From Geminicoccus harenae (GTDB lineage: Bacteria > Pseudomonadota > Alphaproteobacteria > Geminicoccales > Geminicoccaceae), in the NCBI RefSeq assembly GCF_019800005.1, contig NZ_JABGCL010000011.1:62001-126000 (forward strand): a stretch of 64,000 bases of DNA. Reading direction: 5' to 3'. Of the stretch, positions 8,257-18,249 are shown piece by piece (within the stretch, counting starts at the first letter, position 1; each line of letters starts with the position of its first letter). The position numbers and the translations under genes were made by a program. The notes below the pieces were generated by a model that was not told the origin of the DNA, ran no database searches, and saw only the letters and a list, made by a program, of their open reading frames with translations.

Positions 8257-9318
8257 TCAGCGGCCGACCCGGCCTTCCCTGGCCCGTGCCGTCGCGAAGA
8301 TGTCCCAGGCGGCCAGGAACATCGCCGCGACCAGCGGCCCGATCACGAAGCCGTGGATGCCGAAGATGGCGATGCCGCCCAGCGTGGAGATCAGCACCAG
8401 GTAGTCGGGCATCTTGGTGTCCTTGCCGACCAGGATCGGGCGCAGGACATTGTCGACCACGCTGATCACCAGCACGCCATAGGCCATCAGGACCAGGCCC
8501 TGCCAGACCGCACCCGTCACCAGGAAGTAGATGGCGGCCGGCAGCCAGACCAGCGCCGCGCCCACGGCCGGGAGCAGTGCGAGCAGGGCCATCAGCACCG
8601 CCCACAGCAAGGCGGCATGGATGCCCAGGATCCAGAAGATCAGCCCGCCCAAGGCACCCTGCACGACCGCCACGATGATGGTGCCCTTGAGCGTGGCGCG
8701 GACCACCGTGGTGAACTTCTCGGCGAGTGCCCGCTGCTGGTCCACATGCAGCGGCAGCGCGTTGCGGATGCGCCGGACCAGCGCGTCGCCATCGCGCAGC
8801 AGGAAGAACAGCAGGTAGAGCATGACGAACAGGTCGATGACGAAATCGGCGGTGTTCTGGCCGATATTGACCACCTGGGTGGCGACGAACTGGCTGCCCC
8901 ACATCAGGGCGGCGGCCAGCCTTTCGCGTATCGCGTCGACATCCGTCAGCCCGAAGCGATCCAGCAGACCGGTCACCCATCCGGGCAGCGCGTCGTAGAT
9001 CGTCTGGAAGAACCCGCTGAAGTTCAGGCTGCCCGACTGCATCCCCTCGTAGATGCCGGCCGCTTCCTGCACCAGCATCACGGTGATCAGCGTCACCGGC
9101 AGGATCACCATCACCAGGATGATCGCCTCGGTGACGAGGGCTGCCAGCGTGCGCCGCTGGCCCATCACCCGCACCAGGCGGCGGTAGAGGGGCGCAAACA
9201 GGATCGCGATCACGGCACCCCAGAGGACCGCCCCGTAAAAGGGCTGGACGATCCAGAAGAAGGCCAGCGAGGTCACGACGAGCAGGAACAGGAAGGCCTT
9301 GTCTTCGATGGCGGTCAA
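8257..9318 (-). CDS. AI-2E family transporter (UPF0118)
   Basis: A 353-residue polytopic membrane protein of the AI-2 exporter family, whose members are proposed to export autoinducer-2 or act as ion/proton antiporters. Helices start at residue ~10 (FLFLLVVTSLAFFWIV) and the C-terminal half contains the family's characteristic GGIAIFGIHGFVIGPLVAAMF motif. The start is TTG at 9318, with GAGGA seven bases upstream; there is no ATG near the N-terminus. That Shine-Dalgarno lies in one arm of a hairpin (9323-9376). The gene sits 70 bases downstream of hmp on the same strand. Calling it an AI-2 exporter would over-interpret the family name. Confidence 0.88.
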   Translation of the reverse strand: MTAIEDKAFLFLLVVTSLAFFWIVQPFYGAVLWGAVIAILFAPLYRRLVRVMGQRRTLAALVTEAIILVMVILPVTLITVMLVQEAAGIYEGMQSGSLNFSGFFQTIYDALPGWVTGLLDRFGLTDVDAIRERLAAALMWGSQFVATQVVNIGQNTADFVIDLFVMLYLLFFLLRDGDALVRRIRNALPLHVDQQRALAEKFTTVVRATLKGTIIVAVVQGALGGLIFWILGIHAALLWAVLMALLALLPAVGAALVWLPAAIYFLVTGAVWQGLVLMAYGVLVISVVDNVLRPILVGKDTKMPDYLVLISTLGGIAIFGIHGFVIGPLVAAMFLAAWDIFATARAREGRVGR

Positions 9319-9322
9319 AGGC

Positions 9323-9376
9323 GGTCCTCGTCGGTGACAGCGCCGGCTGGGCCCGGCGATCGCGACGACGAGGATC
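9323..9376 (-). promoter_or_regulatory. Hairpin that includes the AI-2E gene Shine-Dalgarno
   Basis: Arms at 9323-9333 and 9366-9376 pair at 10 of 11 positions. The loop holds a second stem, CGCCGG (9341-9346) / CCGGCG (9353-9358). On the minus strand the distal arm contains the GAGGA that serves the TTG start at 9318. It may act as an hmp terminator, as a translational gate for the downstream gene, or both. Confidence 0.45.
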
Positions 9377-9388
9377 GCCCGTTTTTCC

Positions 9389-10600
9389 TCAGGCCGCCAG
9401 CAGCTCGTCCGCCGGGCCGAAGAACTCGTAGTGGATGCGCGTGCCCGGCACCCCGGACCGGGACAGGGTCGAGACGAAGTTGCGCAGGAACGGGCGCGGT
9501 CCGCACAGGAAGTAATGCGCCTCGTCCAGGGGCGTATGCTCGGCCAGCCACTCGCCGGTGATCAGCCCCGCATGGTCATAGTCCCTGCCCTGGACGTCCT
9601 CCGTGCGCGGCAGCTCGTAGAAGGTCGTGGCCTCGATCCCGCGATGCCTGGCCGCCAGTTCGCGGACATGGTCGGCCATCGCATGGGTGGAGCCGTCGCG
9701 CGTGCCGTGGACATAGAGGGTGCGGGTCTCGGGCAGCCGCGCCGCGATCGTTTCCAGCATGCTCATCATCGGCGTGAGCCCGACACCGCCGCTCAAGAGC
9801 ACCACCGGGCGGTCGGGATGCTCCGGCAGGAAGAACTCGCCGGCCGGCGGGGCGACCTTCAGCACCGTGCCGACCTTCGCCTGGTCGTGCAGCCAGCCCG
9901 AGGCCGCGCCTTTGGGCTCGCGCTTCACCGAGATGCGGTAGGTCTCGCCGTTCGGTGCGGACGAGATGCTGTAGTTGCGCTTGAGCGGCGGCTGGCCGGG
10001 GATCTCCAGCCAGAAGGTCAGGTACTGGCCGGGCCGGTGACGGATCACCGGCTGGCCATCGGTCGGCCGCAGCAGGAAGGAGGTGATGATGGCGCTCTCC
10101 TGCCGGCGCTCCTCGATGGCGAAGCTCCGCCAGCCCCGCCAGCCGCCCTCGGCCGAGGCCAGCTTCCCGTAGAGCATCTTCTCCCGCGCGATCAGGATGT
10201 CGGCCAAAAACCAGTAGCCCTCGCCCCAGGCCGCCAGGATCTCGTCGGTCGCGGCATCGCCCAGCACGTCCTTGATGGCGCCGAGCAGCGCATCGGCGAC
10301 ATAAGGATAGTGCTCGGGCAGGATCTGCAGGCCGACATGCTTTTGCGCGATCCGCTCGACCGCGGCCGCCAGTGGCACCAGGTCATCGATGTTCTTGGCA
10401 TAGGCGAGGATCGCCGTCGCCAGCGCCTTCGGCTGCGAGCCGGCGTCGCCATGATGCGACTGGTTGAACAGGTCGCGGATCATCTCGTTCTGGAACATCC
10501 GCGCATACATGGCGCGGGTGATCTCCAGCCCATGGGCTTCCAGAGCCGGCACGGTAGCCTTGATGAGGGCGCGGCTGTGCTCGCTTACGGTCTTCGACAT
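9389..10600 (-). CDS. hmp: Nitric oxide dioxygenase (flavohaemoglobin)
   Basis: A 403-residue flavohaemoprotein that oxidises NO to nitrate using O2 and NAD(P)H. The N-terminal globin domain (1-~145) has the proximal haem histidine at H88 (QKHVGLQ) and the AWGEGYW segment. The ferredoxin-reductase-like part has the FAD motif RNYSIS at 208-213 and the nicotinamide motif GGVGLTPM at 271-278, and ends with a CGP...FGP pattern. The ATG at 10600 is chosen because the protein aligns with family N-termini from MSKTVSEHSRALIKATVPAL; the frame is open further upstream without a better start. It is divergent from an NsrR-type regulator, with two palindromes between them, so NO induction by loss of NsrR repression is the likely control. 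Confidence 0.95.
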   Translation of the reverse strand: MSKTVSEHSRALIKATVPALEAHGLEITRAMYARMFQNEMIRDLFNQSHHGDAGSQPKALATAILAYAKNIDDLVPLAAAVERIAQKHVGLQILPEHYPYVADALLGAIKDVLGDAATDEILAAWGEGYWFLADILIAREKMLYGKLASAEGGWRGWRSFAIEERRQESAIITSFLLRPTDGQPVIRHRPGQYLTFWLEIPGQPPLKRNYSISSAPNGETYRISVKREPKGAASGWLHDQAKVGTVLKVAPPAGEFFLPEHPDRPVVLLSGGVGLTPMMSMLETIAARLPETRTLYVHGTRDGSTHAMADHVRELAARHRGIEATTFYELPRTEDVQGRDYDHAGLITGEWLAEHTPLDEAHYFLCGPRPFLRNFVSTLSRSGVPGTRIHYEFFGPADELLAA

Positions 10601-10763
10601 TCGTCGCTTCCGGATATCTGCATTGGAGGGTTCAGGACTGCGGCGGCTGGTCGCAGAACCCGATCCGCACGAGGATCGGCCCGGCCGGCAGCGTCGTCTC
10701 TTCGAGGAACAGGCCCGCATGGCATGGCTGAACGGCGGTCATGGCGGGCGGCCTCGTGTAATC

Positions 10764-10784
10764 ATGTATGCGTGATGCATGTAT
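10764..10784. promoter_or_regulatory. Candidate NsrR operator 1
   Basis: A 21-base imperfect palindrome centred on 10774 (7 of 10 base pairs complementary) with ATGC...GCAT arms. It lies between hmp and nsrR. Known NsrR sites are AT-rich palindromes with ATGC/GCAT-like arms; assignment here is by position and resemblance. Confidence 0.45.
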
Positions 10785-10798
10785 GAGCCCCCTGAAAA

Positions 10799-10819
10799 AC
10801 ATGCAACCAGGATGCATAT
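10799..10819. promoter_or_regulatory. Candidate NsrR operator 2
   Basis: A better 21-base palindrome centred on 10809 (8 of 10 pairs complementary), with arms ATGCA and TGCAT separated by seven bases. It lies 43 bases before the nsrR start and about 200 bases before hmp, so it could serve autoregulation as well as hmp control. Confidence 0.5.
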
Positions 10820-10861
10820 TTAAGCGGTTTGGTGCGACGGTTTGGCCAGGAGGGACAGGGC

Positions 10862-11434
10862 GTGCGGCTGACGCGCTATACGGACTATGCGTTGCGCGTG
10901 CTGCTCTATCTCGGCACGCGGCCGGAGCGGCTGTGCTCGATCCCGGAGATGGCGCGCGCCCACGGCATCTCGCAGAACCACCTGATGAAGGTCGTCCATG
11001 ACCTGGGCAAGGCCGGCTTCGTCGCGAGCGTGCGTGGCCGTGCGGGCGGGATCCGCCTGGCCCGTCCGCCCGAGCAGATCATCATCGGCAGCGTGGTCCG
11101 CCACACCGAGGAAGGCTTCGACCTGGTCGACTGTGGGGCCTGCGTGATCGCGCCCGCCTGCGGCCTGCCCGCGGTGCTGGGCGAGGCACTGACCGCCTTC
11201 CTCGCCGTCCTGGACCGCTACAGCCTGGCGGATCTGCTCGGCCGGCGCGCCGACATGCTGGCGCTGTTCCGCCAGGACCCGGCCGGCCCGGAGCGGGTAG
11301 CCGCTTCATCCACGGGGCCGCTTCATGCTATGGATGGGCGCGTGCGCGCAACGGATGGGCAGGACGAGGCCGCGCAGGCGCCTGCGAAGTGGAACTGCAC
11401 GAACGAACCCGAGGAGCTGGCTGAAATCAGCTAG
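10862..11434 (+). CDS. nsrR: Rrf2-family NO-sensing repressor
   Basis: A 190-residue Rrf2-type winged-helix regulator. The GTG at 10862 is the start: AGGAGGG lies seven bases upstream and the protein then begins [17 protein letters not shown], the standard NsrR N-terminus. The DNA-binding helix region is [19 protein letters not shown]. The three cysteines that bind the Fe-S cluster are visible as [14 protein letters not shown] (around residues 94-106), the NsrR spacing rather than that of IscR or RirA. The last ~45 residues form an extra polar tail not usual in the family. The adjacency to hmp supports an NO-responsive function. Confidence 0.9.
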   Translation: MRLTRYTDYALRVLLYLGTRPERLCSIPEMARAHGISQNHLMKVVHDLGKAGFVASVRGRAGGIRLARPPEQIIIGSVVRHTEEGFDLVDCGACVIAPACGLPAVLGEALTAFLAVLDRYSLADLLGRRADMLALFRQDPAGPERVAASSTGPLHAMDGRVRATDGQDEAAQAPAKWNCTNEPEELAEIS

Positions 11435-11553
11435 TTAGAGGATTTTCGACACCCGGGCCGACGCCCTGTGCCGGCTGCCTTGCGCTATCAAGCTGGCACC
11501 GTCGCCTCACCTGCGCTACCAGCCTGCCGTCAAGAACGTCAGGATGCCTCGAG

Positions 11554-12858
<1,305 letters not shown>

Positions 12859-12867
12859 CCGAAAGCG

Positions 12868-14085
12868 TCAGCCGTCCTTCAGGATCCGGATCAGCCGCCA
12901 GGCCCAGAAGCTGCCGGCGAGCAGCACCAGGGCCGAGGCCGTCAGCGCCACGCCCACGTCGAACAGGTGGGCGAGCTCGCCCCACAGCCAGCTCCCGGCT
13001 GCCATCGAGCCGAAGGTGATGGTCTGGTAGATGGCGAGCTGGCGGGCCTCCAGCCCGGTGGCGGAGGCCCGCTGCACGGCGATGTTGAAGGTGGAGAAGG
13101 ACCCGAGCCAAGCGGCCCCGGACAGCGCCAGGGCAATGGCCAGGACCAGGAGGTCGGCCGAGTAGGCGATCAGCAGCGTGCCGAGCACGAGCTGCAGGCC
13201 CAGCCAGGTGACCACGACCCCGCTGCCGAACCGGCGCCTGGCCGGGTGGACCAGGAAGGCGCCGCCCATCGCGCCGATGCCGAACGCGCCCAGCAGCAGG
13301 CCGAAGGTCACCGCGTCGCCGCCCAGCCGATCGCGGGCGATCAGCGGCAGGAGGCCCTGGATGCTCGACGCGCACAGACTGAACACCGCGCAATAAAGCA
13401 GCACTGCACGGATCTTCTCGCTTTCCCGGGCAAAGCGGAGCCCGTCGCCGAAGGCGCGGAGCATCCGCCCGCGGATCGGCGTGCGCACCGGCGGCCGGCG
13501 CCACAGGGCCAGCACCAGGAGCAGCGGCAGGTAGCAGAACGCGTTGGTGAGGAAGGCCGCCTCAGCACCGATCGAGGCGACCAGCAGGCCGCCGAGTGCC
13601 GGCCCGACCGTGCGGGCGATGTTGAAGCTGATCGCGTTGAGCGTCACTGCCGCGGCCATGGCCGGGACCGGCACGGCCTCGCGCACGATCGTCTGGAAGG
13701 GCGAATTGGCGAACGCGCTACCCGCCCCCAGCAAGAAGGTGAAGGCCAGCAGCAGACCGGGCCCGGTCACGTCCAGGAGCGTGCACAGCCCGAGCAGCAG
13801 GGCGGCCAGCACCATGATCGACTGGCCCAGCATGCAGACCCGGCGCCGGTCGCCGACATCGGCCAGCACGCCGGCCGGCAGGGCCAGCAGGAGGATCGGC
13901 AGGAGCAGGGCGGTCTGGACCAGCGCCACCCAGTCGGCCGTGCCGACCAGCTCGGTCATTAGCCAGGCGGCTGCCACCGACTGGATCAGCCAGCCGAAAT
14001 TGCTGACCATGTTGCCGAGCCACAGGCGGCGGAACAGCGGCACCGCGAGCGGTGCGCCTAGCCCCTCGCCTGTGTTCTGGCTCAT
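12868..14085 (-). CDS. MFS transporter (MFS_3/EntS-like exporter)
   Basis: A 405-residue major-facilitator protein with about 12 helices. It starts with an acidic/Gly-rich leader followed by PLFRRLWLGNMVSNFGWLIQSVAAAW, the usual opening of the EntS-like enterobactin-exporter subfamily, and has the loop-2/3 GVLADVGDRRRV motif (a variant of the MFS signature A). It ends at residue 405 with a Trp-rich terminal helix (GSFWAWRLIRILKDG). It is the last gene of a minus-strand run, two bases after the M16 peptidase start region, and may be co-transcribed. Its substrate cannot be inferred. Confidence 0.88.
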   Translation of the reverse strand: MSQNTGEGLGAPLAVPLFRRLWLGNMVSNFGWLIQSVAAAWLMTELVGTADWVALVQTALLLPILLLALPAGVLADVGDRRRVCMLGQSIMVLAALLLGLCTLLDVTGPGLLLAFTFLLGAGSAFANSPFQTIVREAVPVPAMAAAVTLNAISFNIARTVGPALGGLLVASIGAEAAFLTNAFCYLPLLLVLALWRRPPVRTPIRGRMLRAFGDGLRFARESEKIRAVLLYCAVFSLCASSIQGLLPLIARDRLGGDAVTFGLLLGAFGIGAMGGAFLVHPARRRFGSGVVVTWLGLQLVLGTLLIAYSADLLVLAIALALSGAAWLGSFSTFNIAVQRASATGLEARQLAIYQTITFGSMAAGSWLWGELAHLFDVGVALTASALVLLAGSFWAWRLIRILKDG

Positions 14086-14087
14086 GC

Positions 14088-15353
14088 TCAGTGCCGCAGG
14101 CGGGTCGTCAGCCGGTCATGGGACGGCAGCCGCGCGCAGGGGCCCAGCGCCGTCACGGCCGGGACCGGGTCGCGGAACAGCCGCCGGGCGAGCCGGTGGA
14201 TGTCGTCGATCGTGACCGCGTCGATGCGGGCCAGGATCTCCTCGCGCGGGATGCGCCGGCCGAAGGTCAGGAGCTGGCGCGCCACCTCCTCGCAGACCCC
14301 GGCACAATGCTCCAGGCTCATCAGCAGCCCCGCCTTGGCCTGGGCCTTGGCGCGGACCAGCTCGGCCTCGCCGATCCGGTCGGCCGAGCCCGCCAGCTCG
14401 TCGGTCAGCACTCTCGCCAGCTCGTCCAGGTCCCCTTCGCCGGTCCCGGCATAGACGCCGAACGTGCCGCTGTCGGGGAAGGCGTTGACGAAGCTGAACA
14501 CGGAATAGGCTAGGCCGCGCTTCTCGCGCACCTCCTGGAACAGGCGCGAGGACATCCCGCCGCCCATGATCGCGGAATAGAGGTTCAGCGTGTAGATGTC
14601 CGGGTCGTGGCAGGTCAGCGCCTCCACGCCCAGCACGAGATGGACCTGCTCCAGCTCGCGCTCCTCGCGCAGGTCGCCACCCCGGTAGCTGCCCTTGACG
14701 AACGGTAGCTCCGGCCGGCGCTCGAGGTCGCCGAACCAGCGCTCGCCCAGCTCCACCAGTCGGTCATGCTCGACCTTGCCGGCCGCGACCAGGATCATCT
14801 GCTCGGGGCCATAATGGTGCATGTGCTGGGCCAGGACCGAGCGCGGCATCGATTCCACGATCTCGGGCGGACCCAGGATCGAGCGACCGAGCGGCTGGTC
14901 CGGATAGGCGGTCTCCTGCCACAGGTCGAACACCAGGTCGTCCGGCGTGTCCTCGACCTGGCCGATCTCCTCCAGCACGACCTTGCGCTCGCGCTCCAGC
15001 TCGGCCTCGTCCAGGGTCGAGTGCTTGACGATGTCCGCCAGGATCTCGGTGGCGAGCGGCAGGTCCTCGCTCAGGATCCGGGCGTGGTAGGCGGTATGCT
15101 CGCGCGAGGTGTAGGCGTTGAGCGAGCCGCCGACATCCTCGACCGATTCGGCGATCTGCTTGGCCGTGCGGGTCTCGGTCCCCTTGAACGCCATGTGCTC
15201 CAGGAGATGCGAGACTCCATTCACCTCGGCCTGCTCGTGCCGCGTGCCGACATCGACCCAGACACCCACGGCGCTGGTGAGCAGGTGCGGCATCGGCTCA
15301 CTCGCGATGCGCATGCCGTTCGCGAGGCGGGTCAAACGAAAAGTCTCGGTCAT
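14088..15353 (-). CDS. M16 family zinc metallopeptidase (processing-peptidase type)
   Basis: A 421-residue peptidase of the pitrilysin/mitochondrial processing peptidase family. The inverted zinc motif HLLEH is at residues 49-53, and the third ligand-type Glu follows about 76 residues later in the ELERERKVVLEEI helix. The second half contains the MGGGMSSRLFQEVREKRGLAYSV signature shared with the mitochondrial enzyme. It starts with an ATG whose ATGA overlaps the stop of thrC (15350-15353). Alphaproteobacteria commonly encode this gene directly after thrC. It probably clears small peptides or processes envelope proteins. Confidence 0.93.
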   Translation of the reverse strand: MTETFRLTRLANGMRIASEPMPHLLTSAVGVWVDVGTRHEQAEVNGVSHLLEHMAFKGTETRTAKQIAESVEDVGGSLNAYTSREHTAYHARILSEDLPLATEILADIVKHSTLDEAELERERKVVLEEIGQVEDTPDDLVFDLWQETAYPDQPLGRSILGPPEIVESMPRSVLAQHMHHYGPEQMILVAAGKVEHDRLVELGERWFGDLERRPELPFVKGSYRGGDLREERELEQVHLVLGVEALTCHDPDIYTLNLYSAIMGGGMSSRLFQEVREKRGLAYSVFSFVNAFPDSGTFGVYAGTGEGDLDELARVLTDELAGSADRIGEAELVRAKAQAKAGLLMSLEHCAGVCEEVARQLLTFGRRIPREEILARIDAVTIDDIHRLARRLFRDPVPAVTALGPCARLPSHDRLTTRLRH

Positions 15354-16765
15354 GCCGTCTTTCGGATATGGTCCTGGATGATGCCGAGTTCGGCGGGCAG
15401 CACTTGGTAACGCTCCTCGCGTTCGAAAAGACCGGCCATGGCCTCGGGCAGCACCGGGCGGCGACCGATCGCCGCTTCCACCGCGTCCGGGAACTTGGCG
15501 GGATGCGCCGTGGCGAGCGTCACCCGGGCAGCCCCCTCTGGCAGGGCCGCCCGCGCTGCGGCCACGCCCACGGCGGTGTGCGGGTCGATGACGATGCCGG
15601 TGTCGCGGTATACCTGCCGGATCGTCGCCTGCACCGCCGTCTCGTCGACCGCATGGCCGGTGATCAGGCCCTGCGCCTTTTTCAGGCGCTCCGGCTCGAC
15701 CTCCAGCGCCCCCTCGGCCGCGAACCGCTCCATCTGCCGGACCAGCCGGGCCGGGTCGCGGTCCTCCAGCTCGAACAGGAGCCGCTCGAAATTGCTGGCG
15801 ACCTGGATGTCCATGGACGGGCTCGTGGTCGGCATCACGTTGCCCTTGGCGTAACGCCCGGTCGAGAGGAAGCGCGCCACGATGTCGTTGCTGTTGGTGG
15901 CCGCCACCAGGCCCGCCAGCGGCAGGCCCATGGCCCTGGCGATGGTCCCGGCATAGACGTCGCCGAAATTGCCGGTCGGCACGGCGAACGCCACGGGGCG
16001 CGCGAGCCCGCCCAGCCGGAGCGTGGCATGAACGTAGTAGACCGCCTGGGCGGCCAGCCGGAACCAGTTGATCGAGTTGATCGCCGCCAGCCGGTGCTCC
16101 TCGCGGAAGGCCTGGTCGTTGAACATCCGCTTCACCAGCGCCTGGCAGTCGTCGAACGTGCCCTCCACGGCGATGTTGACGACGTTGTCCGCCAGCACCG
16201 TGGTCATCTGCCGGCGCTGCACCTCGGACACGCGGCCCTTGGGATGAAGGATGACGATCCGCATGTTGGCGCGGCCGGCACAGGCGGCAAGCGCCGCCGA
16301 GCCGGTATCGCCCGAGGTGGCGCCCACGATGGTGATGGTCTCGCCGCGGCGCCGGAGGACATGCTCGAACAGCCGGCCGAGCAGTTGCAGGGCGAAGTCC
16401 TTGAAGGCGAGGGTCGGCCCGTGGAACAGCTCCAGCAGCCAGTCGTCGTCGCCGATCTGGACCAGCGGTGCGGTGGCGGCATGGCTGAAGCCGGCATAGG
16501 TCTCCGCGACCATCGCCTTGAAATCGGCTCGCTCGACCGTCCCCTCGACGAACGGCCAGAGCACCGCCTCCGCCGTCTCGGCATAAGGGCGGCCGGCGAG
16601 CTGCGCGAACTGGTCCGACGTCAGCTTCGGCATGGCGTCCGGCAGGAACAGGCCGCCATCCTCGGCAAGTCCCGCCAGGAGCACCTCCTCGAACGGGCGC
16701 ACGCCGGCACCACCGCGCGTGCTGATATAGGCGACCATGCTGCGTTCCGATCCCGTGCTCGTCAT
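15350..16765 (-). CDS. thrC: Threonine synthase
   Basis: A 471-residue PLP enzyme that converts phosphohomoserine to threonine. The PLP-binding lysine is K122 in FHGPTLAFKDFALQ, and GATSGDTGSAALAA is the phosphate-binding loop. The sequence begins with a nine-residue leader before MVAYISTRGGAGVRPFEEVL, so an internal ATG at 16738 is an alternative start. I chose 16765 because its ATG overlaps the upstream peptidase stop (ATGA), the habit of this operon. It is flanked by M32 carboxypeptidase upstream and M16 peptidase downstream. Confidence 0.95.
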   Translation of the reverse strand: MTSTGSERSMVAYISTRGGAGVRPFEEVLLAGLAEDGGLFLPDAMPKLTSDQFAQLAGRPYAETAEAVLWPFVEGTVERADFKAMVAETYAGFSHAATAPLVQIGDDDWLLELFHGPTLAFKDFALQLLGRLFEHVLRRRGETITIVGATSGDTGSAALAACAGRANMRIVILHPKGRVSEVQRRQMTTVLADNVVNIAVEGTFDDCQALVKRMFNDQAFREEHRLAAINSINWFRLAAQAVYYVHATLRLGGLARPVAFAVPTGNFGDVYAGTIARAMGLPLAGLVAATNSNDIVARFLSTGRYAKGNVMPTTSPSMDIQVASNFERLLFELEDRDPARLVRQMERFAAEGALEVEPERLKKAQGLITGHAVDETAVQATIRQVYRDTGIVIDPHTAVGVAAARAALPEGAARVTLATAHPAKFPDAVEAAIGRRPVLPEAMAGLFEREERYQVLPAELGIIQDHIRKTA

Positions 16766-18249
16766 CCGCCGCTGAGATAGCGTGCCCGGAGGTGGTCGAG
16801 GAAGGCTTCTGGCCCCAGCTCCTCCCCCGTCACCCGGCGCAGCAGCTCGTCATAGGTGTAGCGGCAGCCCTGCTCGTGGATGTTGCGCCGCAGCCAGGGC
16901 AGGATCTCGCGGAACGAGCCCTGGCCGAGCTGGGCATGGGCGTCCGGGATCTCCTGCAGCATCGCCCGGAACAGCTGCGCCGCCATCAGGGCGCCCAGCG
17001 TATAGCACGGGAAGTAGCCGAACGCGCCGACCGGCCAGTGGATATCCTGGAGGCAGCCCTGGCGGTCATCGGGTGGCACGATGCCCAGCAGCTCGCGCAT
17101 GCCCTCGTTCCAGGCCTCCGGCAGGTCGGCCACCGCCAGCCTGCCTTCGATCATGGCCTTCTCTAGCCGCCAGCGCAGGACGATGTGGAGCGGGTAGGTG
17201 GTCTCGTCCGCGTCGACCCGGATGAAGCCCTTGGCGACATGGTTCACCAGGAGACCCAGGTTCGCCGCGGACAGCGCCGGGTCGTCGTCGCGGCCGAAGG
17301 CGGCACGCGCCCGGGCGGCGAGATAGGCCACGAAAGGCTGCGAACGGCTGGCCTGCATCTCCATGAACAGCGACTGGCTCTCATGGACGATCATGCCGCG
17401 CGCGTCGCCCACCGGCTGGTGGCGCCAAGCCTTTGGTTGGCCCGCGGTGTAGAGGGCGTGGCCGGTCTCGTGCAGCACACCCATGATCGCCTGGAGGAAG
17501 CTGTCCTCCGTGTAGCGGGTGGTGATGCGCACATCGCCGGGAATACCGCCAGAAAAGGGGTGCGCACTCTCGTCCAGCCGACCCTCGTCGAAGTCGAACC
17601 CGATCGCCGTCATCAGCTCGGTGCCGAGCGCCCTCTGCCGATCGACCGGGAACGGGCCCTTGGGCTCCAGCGGCTGGCCCTGGCGCGCCAGGGCCGCGGT
17701 CGAGATCGTCGGCAGCTCGGCACCCAGCCGATCGAAGATCGGCTCGATCGTGGCATCACGCAGACCGGCCTCATAGAGGTCGAGCAGCGCGTCATAGGGC
17801 GACAGGCCCTGGGTGGCGGCCAATGCCTGGGCCTGCTCGCGGACCAGGCGCACGACCTCCTCCAGCGACGGGCGCAGCTCGGCGAAACGGTTGTTCGCCC
17901 GCGCGTCCCGCCAGATCATCTCGCAGGCCGTCGTCGCGCGTGCCATCGCCTCGACCAGCTCAGGCGGCGTGGCGGTGGCCTGGCCGTGGCGGCGGACCAT
18001 CTCGGCGAGGTTGGCCCGCTGCCAGTCGTCCAGCTCCTCGTCGGCAGCCCTGGCGAGCAGGTCCGGCAGGTCCGGCGCCGTTACCAGGTCATGGGCGAAG
18101 CGCTTGAGCACGGCGGTCTGCTCGCCCCTGCCCTCCGCACCGCCCTTGGGCATGACCACAGAGGCGTCCCAGGACAGGACCGCCAGCGCACCCTCGACAT
18201 TGGCGATGCGGGCGAAGCGGTCCTGGAGTTCAGCGTAGGCCTGCGGCAC
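16762..18249 (-). CDS. M32 family carboxypeptidase (Taq type)
   Basis: A 495-residue zinc carboxypeptidase. The HEXXH motif is HETGH at residues 260-264, preceded by QAIMGVL, and the family's GIPGDVRITTRY segment is at 234-246. Its C-terminal region has the FPCYTLGALMAAQLF stretch typical of the family. The start is GTG at 18249, with GGAGG five bases upstream; the frame's first codons overlap the end of ctaA by 20 bases. It releases C-terminal amino acids with broad specificity. A position between haem A synthase and threonine synthase is not functionally obvious. Confidence 0.95.
   Translation of the reverse strand: MPQAYAELQDRFARIANVEGALAVLSWDASVVMPKGGAEGRGEQTAVLKRFAHDLVTAPDLPDLLARAADEELDDWQRANLAEMVRRHGQATATPPELVEAMARATTACEMIWRDARANNRFAELRPSLEEVVRLVREQAQALAATQGLSPYDALLDLYEAGLRDATIEPIFDRLGAELPTISTAALARQGQPLEPKGPFPVDRQRALGTELMTAIGFDFDEGRLDESAHPFSGGIPGDVRITTRYTEDSFLQAIMGVLHETGHALYTAGQPKAWRHQPVGDARGMIVHESQSLFMEMQASRSQPFVAYLAARARAAFGRDDDPALSAANLGLLVNHVAKGFIRVDADETTYPLHIVLRWRLEKAMIEGRLAVADLPEAWNEGMRELLGIVPPDDRQGCLQDIHWPVGAFGYFPCYTLGALMAAQLFRAMLQEIPDAHAQLGQGSFREILPWLRRNIHEQGCRYTYDELLRRVTGEELGPEAFLDHLRARYLSGG

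Noticed and set aside
10632..10742. 36-codon open frame on the minus strand between the NsrR boxes and hmp
   Set aside because: It has a plausible ATG but only a weak ribosome binding site and no recognisable sequence; it could be a leader peptide, but I cannot support it.
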